DNA of 64,000 nucleotides from Parabacteroides faecis. GTDB taxonomy: Bacteria > Bacteroidota > Bacteroidia > Bacteroidales > Tannerellaceae. Under the pieces are notes generated by a model. That model made no database searches. It worked only from the letters and a program-made list of their open reading frames with translations, and was not told the origin of the DNA. The position numbers were made by a program, and so were the translations under genes. Location of the stretch: NCBI RefSeq assembly GCF_014647375.1, contig NZ_BMPB01000006.1, positions 1 to 64,000 on the forward strand, given 5' to 3'. This document shows, piece by piece, positions 36,710 through 43,670 of this stretch (within the stretch, counting starts at the first letter, position 1; each line of letters starts with the position of its first letter).

Positions 36710-36715
36710 ATTTCA

Positions 36716-36723
36716 TATATTTG
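36716..36723 (+). promoter_or_regulatory. Candidate -7 box of the PUL C sigma gene
   Basis: TATATTTG matches TAnnTTTG, 25 bp before the sigma ATG. The -33 position would fall within the preceding terminator, and no TTTG is seen there. Confidence 0.4.
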
Positions 36724-36747
36724 TGATTCAAAAAGGAAACGGGAAGC

Positions 36748-37320
36748 ATGTTGGAGGAAAGAAAATTATTGAAAGAGTTAACCGAAGGATCAGAGTCTAG
36801 TTTTAACGCTCTGTACAATCTTTGGGGCGCCAGGCTTTACCGTTTTGCATTCTCTTATCTGAAATCGGACAGTGCAGCAAAGGATGTGGTGCAAGAAACG
36901 TTTGTGAAGATCTGGACGAACCGGGCCGGTATAAATCCGGATACATCCTTCAAGGCCTATTTGTTTACAATTTCCTATCATTTTTTATTGAAAGAGCTTC
37001 GCCGTCAATTGAATCATCCGCAAATGGAGAATTATCTGGAGATCAAAAAAGAAGTCGTTTCAGCGGAAGATGTAGAAGCTAAATATGATTTTGATCTTTT
37101 CCTGAAAGAATTAGAAACTGCCAAACAGAAGCTGACACCCCGCCAAAAAGAAATATTCACTCTGAATAAAGAATATAATCTTTCTATTACAGAGATAGCT
37201 TCCCGCTTATCTATAACGGAACAGGTTGTGCGTAACCAACTTTCAGCAGCATTGAAAGTATTGCGTAGAGAATTATCCAATTATTCCTACTTGTTCATAT
37301 TATTCACGATATACTTCTGA
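36748..37320 (+). CDS. ECF sigma factor (PUL C)
   Basis: This 190-residue ECF sigma factor has region 2 (ALYNLWGARLYRFAFSYLKS, then AAKDVVQETFVKIWTNRAG, about 20-70) and region 4 (LTPRQKEIFTLNKEYNLSIT, then EIASRLSITEQVVRNQLSAA, about 128-170). Like the PUL B sigma it ends in a hydrophobic tail (YSYLFILFTIYF). It is paired with the FecR protein encoded 87 nt downstream and should drive the PUL C susC promoter once released. Confidence 0.92.
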   Translation: MLEERKLLKELTEGSESSFNALYNLWGARLYRFAFSYLKSDSAAKDVVQETFVKIWTNRAGINPDTSFKAYLFTISYHFLLKELRRQLNHPQMENYLEIKKEVVSAEDVEAKYDFDLFLKELETAKQKLTPRQKEIFTLNKEYNLSITEIASRLSITEQVVRNQLSAALKVLRRELSNYSYLFILFTIYF

Positions 37321-37329
37321 GAAATATGT

Positions 37330-37359
37330 TTTATAGCATGCGAAAATGCATGTTATAAA
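37330..37359 (+). promoter_or_regulatory. 12-bp hairpin between sigma and fecR of PUL C
   Basis: TTTATAGCATGC (37330-37341) pairs with GCATGTTATAAA (37348-37359) through one G-T pair around a 6-nt loop. No T-run follows, so it is not a standard terminator. The left arm is part of a 15-nt string (37326-37340) repeated exactly at 54640-54654, upstream of the PUL D fecR. Confidence 0.55.
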
Positions 37360-37378
37360 TGTAGCCTTTCGGGATATA

Positions 37379-37412
37379 ACTCATAAACAAACGAAATCTC
37401 CGGTTTATGAGT
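37379..37412 (+). promoter_or_regulatory. Stem-loop that encloses the PUL C fecR start codon
   Basis: ACTCATAAAC (37379-37388) is perfectly complementary to GTTTATGAGT (37403-37412) with a 14-nt loop. The fecR ATG (37407-37409) is inside the 3' arm, so folding would block ribosome access. This may lower or delay anti-sigma synthesis relative to sigma; the regulatory role is inferred. Confidence 0.6.
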
Positions 37413-38414
37413 ACATCAGTATATAGAAATTTGAAAGATTGGTTAACGAAATATCAGGCTGAAAAAATAAGCCGGGAAGAATTTCGTGAACTCAGGCAGG
37501 AAATCAATAATCATTCGGATGAAGAACTTTTTCCTGTATTGCTCGATAGTTGGAATAGTTGGGATAATAACGAATGTTTATCGTCGGAAGATGCCCAAAG
37601 CCTATTGCTTCGTATCCGGCAAGAAATGAATGTAAAGCCTGTTCCCGGAATAAGAAAGTTGGCCTGGCGACAAATCGCAGCAGCTGTGGCCTTTTTACTA
37701 ATGGGAAGCTTATCGGTCTATTTCTATGTTGATAACCGTGAAATTACTCAGTTAGCAGACCGGGTTATGGAAGTCAAAGTCGGAAAAGGAGAGCGGGTTT
37801 CAATCACTTTACCGGATGGAACGGCTGTTAAACTTAATTCTGAATCTGTGCTTTCGTATAAACAGGATTTTGGGAAAAAAGATCGCCGTGTGTCTCTTTC
37901 TGGCGAAGGATATTTCGATGTGCAGAAAGACGTGCAAAAAAAATTCGTAGTGAATACTGAATTTATGGATATTGAAGTAACTGGTACTTCGTTCAATGTA
38001 TATGCTTATTCCGATAAGGATATACTGGAAATGGCATTGGTGCATGGTAGTGTGACTGTTTCTTCTGTCTGCCCGCCTTTTGAGAAAATACATGTCATAC
38101 CGAATGAGAAAGTTATTTATGATAAGAGAACAGGGCTAATGAAGAAAATAATAACTTCAAATATATTAGAAACAGCTTGGGTAAGTAAAGAATTGGTGTT
38201 CAGGTCTGAATCAATAGATAATGTATTGAAGAGAGTCGGACGGAAATATGGTGTATCTTTTGAAATCGAGGATTCATCACTTGTCAAGGAAACTTATACC
38301 GGTGTGTTTGATAAGGAAGAGATTGAAGAGGTAATGAGGATACTGAAAATTCATTATGGATTTGATTATAAGATAAAAGGAGAAGTCATTCAACTTTTTG
38401 TGACAAATAAATAA
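37407..38414 (+). CDS. FecR-family anti-sigma factor (PUL C)
   Basis: This 335-residue inner-membrane protein has a cytosolic N-terminus (about 1-85), a membrane helix (about 87-108), a FecR domain (about 118-220; VGKGERVSITLPDGTAVKLN; LSGEGYFDVQ) and a C-terminal DUF4974-like domain (about 258-333; WVSKELVFRSESIDNVLKRV). It should sequester the sigma factor encoded upstream until the STN domain of the cognate SusC signals. Its start codon lies in a perfect stem. Confidence 0.93.
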   Translation: MSTSVYRNLKDWLTKYQAEKISREEFRELRQEINNHSDEELFPVLLDSWNSWDNNECLSSEDAQSLLLRIRQEMNVKPVPGIRKLAWRQIAAAVAFLLMGSLSVYFYVDNREITQLADRVMEVKVGKGERVSITLPDGTAVKLNSESVLSYKQDFGKKDRRVSLSGEGYFDVQKDVQKKFVVNTEFMDIEVTGTSFNVYAYSDKDILEMALVHGSVTVSSVCPPFEKIHVIPNEKVIYDKRTGLMKKIITSNILETAWVSKELVFRSESIDNVLKRVGRKYGVSFEIEDSSLVKETYTGVFDKEEIEEVMRILKIHYGFDYKIKGEVIQLFVTNK

Positions 38415-38439
38415 AGTATTAACCTTAAAAAAGAGAAGT

Positions 38440-38573
38440 ATGAAAACATAGGAAGAAGAAAAAAATATCCGGAAAGCGGGCCGGCTCTCCGGATAAATCG
38501 TCGAATTCAGTTCGAGAAGCTATGTGATAGCATAGCTATAAAAAAACTAAAAGTCAACTTTAAATTTCTTATT
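38440..38573 (+). promoter_or_regulatory. Structured susC leader with mini-ORF (PUL C)
   Basis: A three-codon mini-ORF (ATG 38440, peptide MKT, stop 38449-38451) begins 25 nt after the fecR stop. It sits behind an A-rich stretch ending in GAAGT, the same bases that precede the susC ATG of PUL D. Two hairpins follow: TATCCGGA/TCCGGATA around a GC-rich inner stem (about 38467-38496) and AGCTATG/CATAGCT (about 38518-38537). The distance from mini-ORF ATG to susC ATG is 134 nt, as in PUL B. Confidence 0.5.
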
Positions 38574-41500
38574 ATGAATGTTATACAAAACGTAGTTAAG
38601 ATAAAGTGTAAAAGTACGAAATTTTGTGGAACAAACTTGTTACTTGTACTTAGTTTTATCTTTTTAACAACAATATCAGCGAATGCTCAAACAGGCACTG
38701 TTAACTTGAAATTAGAGAATGTGACATTACCGCGTCTTTTTCAGGAAATAGAAAAACAGTCAACTTATCGTTTTTCTTATAGGGATGCAGATCTTACAGG
38801 AAAAGAACCCGTTACAGTCTCAGTGAAGGAACAATCATTAAAAAGTTTATTAACAGGAATTTTATCGAAACGAAATCTTCAGTATCAAGTCTCGGGAAAT
38901 AAGATACTGATTACAGTATCATCCACGCAATCTCCGAAATTGACGGGGAAAAAGGAGGTGAGTGGAGTTGTTGTCGATGATAAAGGCGAACCGATCATCG
39001 GAGCCAATATCATAGAGAAAGGGACGACCAATGGGATCATGACTGATGCCAATGGCATATTCTCTTTGACGGTAACTGCAGGTGCACAAATTCAGGTTTC
39101 ATATATCGGATATTTATCACAAGAGATCAATGTGGGTAATAAAAGTGATTTTCAGATCATTTTAAAAGAAGATCTTCATACATTGGAAGAAGTGGTTGTG
39201 GTAGGATACGGTACGCGGCAGAAAAGTACATTAACAGGATCTGTATCTTCTGTAAAAGGTACTGAAATAATGAAATCTCCTACAGCAAATATATCATCTG
39301 CTTTTGCAGGGCGTCTACCTGGAGTCGTTGTAAATAGCCGTAGTGGAGAACCCGGAGGTGATGATGCCAGTATCCTGGTCCGTGGGCGGGGTACTACCGG
39401 TGATAGTAGTCCGCTGATACTTATCGACGGAGTGGAACGTCCCGGTCTAGGTCAGCTTAATCCCAATGATATTGAAAGTGTGAACGTTCTGAAAGATTCT
39501 GAAGCCGCTATTTATGGTTCACGTGCCTCTAATGGAGTGATCGTTGTTACAACAAAGAGAGGTGTAAAAGGGAAACCGACAATTAATTTTTCATATAATC
39601 AGACATTTGCCCAGCCTACCAGGAATCCTAAAATGGCGGATGCTTATACCTTTGCATCTGTAGCAAATGAAATCCGTGTCAGGGAGCATGCCGACCCGAA
39701 TACACAACCTGTTATGGCTTATACACCAGAAGAAATGGAAAAATTTAGAGTTGGAACGGAGCCCGGATATACTTCAACCAATTTCTTTGATGAAATGATT
39801 CGCAATTGGACTCCGCAACACCGTACGAATTTATCGATTTCAGGTGGTGGTGACCGGGTAAATTACTTCCTGTCTTTAGGTGAATTGAAACAGAATGGAC
39901 AATTCGAAGGGAGCACTATTAAATACAACCAATATAATATTCGTTCTAATATAGATGTTAAAGTAGCACATGGTCTGACTGCAAGTCTGGATGTCGCAGG
40001 TCAATATGATTCTCGTCATTCTCCTTATTATAGTGCTTATGAATTAATCAGTCATATATTCCTTTATGCACCACAATGGCAATTGTATTGGCCTGGAACT
40101 GACCATCTTCAACCCTTGCGCGGAGATCAAAACATCGTTAATATGGTTAATGATAATGCGGGATGGCATGAGATTAAAAATAATAAATTTGAAGGAAATC
40201 TCTCTTTGAAATGGGAGGTTCCATGGGTTAAAGGACTGGCTCTTACGGCACGTGGTTCGTATGATGCACGTTTTCAATATTGGAAAACATTTCAAACCCC
40301 GTCTTATGTGTATAATAAGGATGAGGCAACAGGTGAATATATTAAGCGTTTGGACGGTATGGGGCCTGCAAAAGCATCTTTGCAAGACAGGAGCGATATG
40401 CCTTCTTCCATTTATCTTTTGTTAAAAGCCGATTATTCTCATTCTTTTGGAGATCATAATCTGGATGTCATGTTAGGTTATGAGCAGACGCAGACAAAGG
40501 GATATTATCTGAGTGCCAGTAAACCGGAATTTGAATCGACATCTCTTCCTATATTGAATGTAGGGGGAACGGATAAAACGAAGTGGGGTATCGAAGGTTA
40601 TGGTAGCGAGTTTGCCAGACAGAATTATTTTGGAAGATTGAATTATGACTATAAGGGAAAATATATCCTGCAGGGAACTTTGAGAGTCGACGGCTCATCG
40701 AACTTCCCCAAAAATAACCGTTTCGGTTATTTCCCCAGTTTCTCTGCTGCATGGAGATTGTCAGAAGAAGCATTTATGAAGAATATGGATTGGTTGAACA
40801 ATCTGAAAGTAAGAGCGAGTTGGGGTATGATGGGAAACGATAAAATAGATAATTTTCAGTACCTGATGACTTATTCCTACGGCAATAATTATGTAGTTAA
40901 CAATATGGATGTCCAGGGTATTTATGAAACGCGTGTACCTAATCCGAATGTTACCTGGGAGACATCCAAGACTTGGGATGTGGGTTTGGATGCAAATTTA
41001 TGGAATGGAAAATTAGGAGTGGAATTTGATTATTTCCGTTCTATGCGAGATGATATTCTGGGTAAACGTAATGCGACAGTTCCTGGTTATACCGGTATAA
41101 CTTTGCCGGACGAGAATATTGCAAGTGTTCTTAATCGCGGATTTGAATTGGTACTGACTCATTATAATACCGCGGGGGATTTTACCTATTCTATTTCCGG
41201 AAATCTAGCGTTCGCCCGTAACGAAGTAAAATTTATAGATGAGGCTCCGGCTGCCGAACCCTATCAGGTCAAAACAGGAAATCCTTACGGTTCTGAATTA
41301 TATTATGACGCAATCGGTATATTCAAAGATGAGGAACACCTGGCTAGCTATCCGCATCTATCGAATGCAGGCCCTGGCGACCTGATTTTCAGAGATACGA
41401 ATGGAGATGGTGTGATTAATGAAAAAGACCAGATATTGATCACTAAAACAGATATTCCTGAAATGACATTTGGGTTGACGGGAACTGTCCAGTACAAAGG

Positions 41501-41963
41501 CTTTGATTTGTCAGTACTTCTACAGGGACAGGAAAGATGTAATGTTCCTATGGTCAAAGGTAAAGGCAATATCTATTCTAACTTCTTCAGTACGATGAGT
41601 GATACCTGGGGTGGTTTTTTACAATGGCGTGCCGATGGCAGATGGATTCCGGGAGCAGACAACTCAAATGCGACGATGCCGCGTGCTAATTCAGCAAATG
41701 CAAATGTCAACTCCGGTTATAATACGCATTGGATCAGAAACGGAGGATTTCTTAGATTAAAGAATCTTGAAATCGGATATACCTTGCCGAAACCGATTGT
41801 TAATAAAATGGGTTTAAGCGATATTCGTATTTCTGCCAGCGGAAATAATCTTTTCCTGATATATGACAGTATGAGAGATCTTGGATATGACCCTGAAACC
41901 AATGATTATTGGTATTATTCAATTCAGAGGACAATTAATTTTGGCATTAATGTAACCTTTTAA
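38574..41963 (+). CDS. SusC-family TonB-dependent transducer/transporter with STN domain (PUL C)
   Basis: This 1129-residue outer-membrane protein has a signal peptide (LVLSFIFLTTISANAQ), an STN domain (about 45-115; LPRLFQEIEKQSTYRFSYRD), a carboxypeptidase-D-like domain (about 128-195; VSGVVVDDKGEPIIGANI), TonB-box-like EEVVVVGYG (about 205), a plug with VRGRGTTGDSSPLILIDG and a barrel ending FGINVTF. The plug segment reads VLKDSEAAIYGSRASNG, one residue shorter than in the PUL B and D paralogues. It should import, and signal the presence of, the ligand processed by the GH106 enzyme. Confidence 0.95.
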   Translation: MNVIQNVVKIKCKSTKFCGTNLLLVLSFIFLTTISANAQTGTVNLKLENVTLPRLFQEIEKQSTYRFSYRDADLTGKEPVTVSVKEQSLKSLLTGILSKRNLQYQVSGNKILITVSSTQSPKLTGKKEVSGVVVDDKGEPIIGANIIEKGTTNGIMTDANGIFSLTVTAGAQIQVSYIGYLSQEINVGNKSDFQIILKEDLHTLEEVVVVGYGTRQKSTLTGSVSSVKGTEIMKSPTANISSAFAGRLPGVVVNSRSGEPGGDDASILVRGRGTTGDSSPLILIDGVERPGLGQLNPNDIESVNVLKDSEAAIYGSRASNGVIVVTTKRGVKGKPTINFSYNQTFAQPTRNPKMADAYTFASVANEIRVREHADPNTQPVMAYTPEEMEKFRVGTEPGYTSTNFFDEMIRNWTPQHRTNLSISGGGDRVNYFLSLGELKQNGQFEGSTIKYNQYNIRSNIDVKVAHGLTASLDVAGQYDSRHSPYYSAYELISHIFLYAPQWQLYWPGTDHLQPLRGDQNIVNMVNDNAGWHEIKNNKFEGNLSLKWEVPWVKGLALTARGSYDARFQYWKTFQTPSYVYNKDEATGEYIKRLDGMGPAKASLQDRSDMPSSIYLLLKADYSHSFGDHNLDVMLGYEQTQTKGYYLSASKPEFESTSLPILNVGGTDKTKWGIEGYGSEFARQNYFGRLNYDYKGKYILQGTLRVDGSSNFPKNNRFGYFPSFSAAWRLSEEAFMKNMDWLNNLKVRASWGMMGNDKIDNFQYLMTYSYGNNYVVNNMDVQGIYETRVPNPNVTWETSKTWDVGLDANLWNGKLGVEFDYFRSMRDDILGKRNATVPGYTGITLPDENIASVLNRGFELVLTHYNTAGDFTYSISGNLAFARNEVKFIDEAPAAEPYQVKTGNPYGSELYYDAIGIFKDEEHLASYPHLSNAGPGDLIFRDTNGDGVINEKDQILITKTDIPEMTFGLTGTVQYKGFDLSVLLQGQERCNVPMVKGKGNIYSNFFSTMSDTWGGFLQWRADGRWIPGADNSNATMPRANSANANVNSGYNTHWIRNGGFLRLKNLEIGYTLPKPIVNKMGLSDIRISASGNNLFLIYDSMRDLGYDPETNDYWYYSIQRTINFGINVTF

Positions 41964-41974
41964 AAAGTAGTGTT

Positions 41975-43618
41975 ATGAAAAAGATTAAATATATACTATA
42001 TTCTATACTCTCCGTTTTATTCTTGAATTCATGCAATATTTTGGATCTTAAACCTTTGGATAAATTATCGGATGAGGATGTATGGAATGATCCTTCTTTA
42101 ATGCAATTATACGTAAATAGCTGTTATATTGCTTTACCTCATGGTTTTGACCAATATATGCAAGGTAGTTATACTGATGAACTTTGGTCTCGCTCAAACG
42201 ATTATGCCTCACAGGAGCTGCTTGCCGGGGCATTGGATCCGGATAATGTGAATAGTTTACCTACGCATCTCAATTATTGGGGGACTGCTTATTCTAATAT
42301 AAGAAAGATAAACACTTTCTTCGATAAGTCTCAAGGCTCACCTCTTTCTGAAGAACAACGTAATGGAATGCTTGGTGAATTGAAATTTCTGCGTGCATAT
42401 ATCTATGCACATCTGTTATGGTGTTATGGCGGAGTTCCTATTATAACAAAAGTGTATGAGCTTAACGAAGACTACAGTATACCCAGAAATAGTTATGAAG
42501 AATGTGTGAATTTTATTGTAACGGAACTGGAAGAAGCAAAATCTATGTTACCGGATAGACAGCCTGCAAATCAAACCGGGCGTGCTTCAGGTGATGCTTG
42601 TCAGGCTTTGATGGCAAGAGTCCTTTTATATTGGGCAAGCCCGCTCCATAATCCCGACAATGATATGGCGCGTTGGGAAAGAGCAGCGAAGGCTATAGAA
42701 AAGTTAATAGATACTCGTTATAGTCTTCAGGATGATTATGAATCGATTTTTCTAAAGGATAATGATGAAATCATATTTGCACGACAATTTACTCAAAGTA
42801 ATTCAACGGTTTTTAGTATGGTACAAGGACGTAGCGGAGATGGCGGACATGGAACAATGGACCCGTTACAAAACCTGGTTAATTCATATGAGATGAAAGC
42901 TACGGGAAAATTACCTTGCATAGAACAATCGGATGGAACATATCGTCCTGATCCGACTTCAGGATATGATCCTCAAAATCCGTATAAAGGACGTGATCCC
43001 CGGTTCTATGCGTCGATCTTATATGACGGCTCCGTATGGCAGGGGCGTGAAACGGAAACATTTAAAGGAGGAAGAGATAATAAAGATTATACAGGGGGAG
43101 GATCGACCTGGCTTGCGAGTGAAACCAGTTACTATTTGCGTAAATTCCTGGATGAATCTATACCTCCGACAGGCTCTTCTCAAAATCCTACAAGCCCATG
43201 GATATTCTTTCGCTATGCAGAGATTCTGTTGAATTACGCAGAAGCAAAATTCGAATTGGGCGATGAAGATACCGCAAGAAAATATCTGAATATGGTACGT
43301 CGTCGGTCCAGTGTTCAGATGCCTGATGTAACAGATAGCGGAGAAGCATTGAGAAAACGTATTCGAAATGAAAGACGTGTAGAACTCGCACTTGAGTATC
43401 ATCGTTTCTTTGACGTGCGGCGTTGGAAAATCGCAGAAGAAACAGAAAAGAAACCTCTGATTTCGATGGAAATTATAAAAGAAAACGACCAGACGAAGAA
43501 ATATACGGAGGTGATAAAATTTCAACGCAACTTTTATCCTAAGAATTATTACTTACCAATCCCCAGGACAGAAGTAGAGAAAAGTCTGGGGGCTATCGAA
43601 CAAAATCCAGGATATTAA
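41975..43618 (+). CDS. SusD/RagB-family surface lipoprotein (PUL C)
   Basis: This 547-residue lipoprotein has a lipobox (VLFLNSC, Cys20). SusD features include DKLSDEDVWNDPSLMQLYVN near 30-50, the helix LGELKFLRAYIYAHLLWCYG (about 129) and the C-terminal NYAEAKFELGDEDTARKYLN (about 420) followed by RNERRVELALEYHRFFDVRRW (split for length). It starts 12 nt after susC and is the binding lid of that transporter. Unlike the other three SusD proteins, Asn-Ile-Leu rather than acidic residues follow the lipidated cysteine. Confidence 0.94.
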   Translation: MKKIKYILYSILSVLFLNSCNILDLKPLDKLSDEDVWNDPSLMQLYVNSCYIALPHGFDQYMQGSYTDELWSRSNDYASQELLAGALDPDNVNSLPTHLNYWGTAYSNIRKINTFFDKSQGSPLSEEQRNGMLGELKFLRAYIYAHLLWCYGGVPIITKVYELNEDYSIPRNSYEECVNFIVTELEEAKSMLPDRQPANQTGRASGDACQALMARVLLYWASPLHNPDNDMARWERAAKAIEKLIDTRYSLQDDYESIFLKDNDEIIFARQFTQSNSTVFSMVQGRSGDGGHGTMDPLQNLVNSYEMKATGKLPCIEQSDGTYRPDPTSGYDPQNPYKGRDPRFYASILYDGSVWQGRETETFKGGRDNKDYTGGGSTWLASETSYYLRKFLDESIPPTGSSQNPTSPWIFFRYAEILLNYAEAKFELGDEDTARKYLNMVRRRSSVQMPDVTDSGEALRKRIRNERRVELALEYHRFFDVRRWKIAEETEKKPLISMEIIKENDQTKKYTEVIKFQRNFYPKNYYLPIPRTEVEKSLGAIEQNPGY

Positions 43619-43670
43619 TTGTGTTTTTAATTAATGTCTTAATATCACATATGTAAAGAATAAAGTAAAT

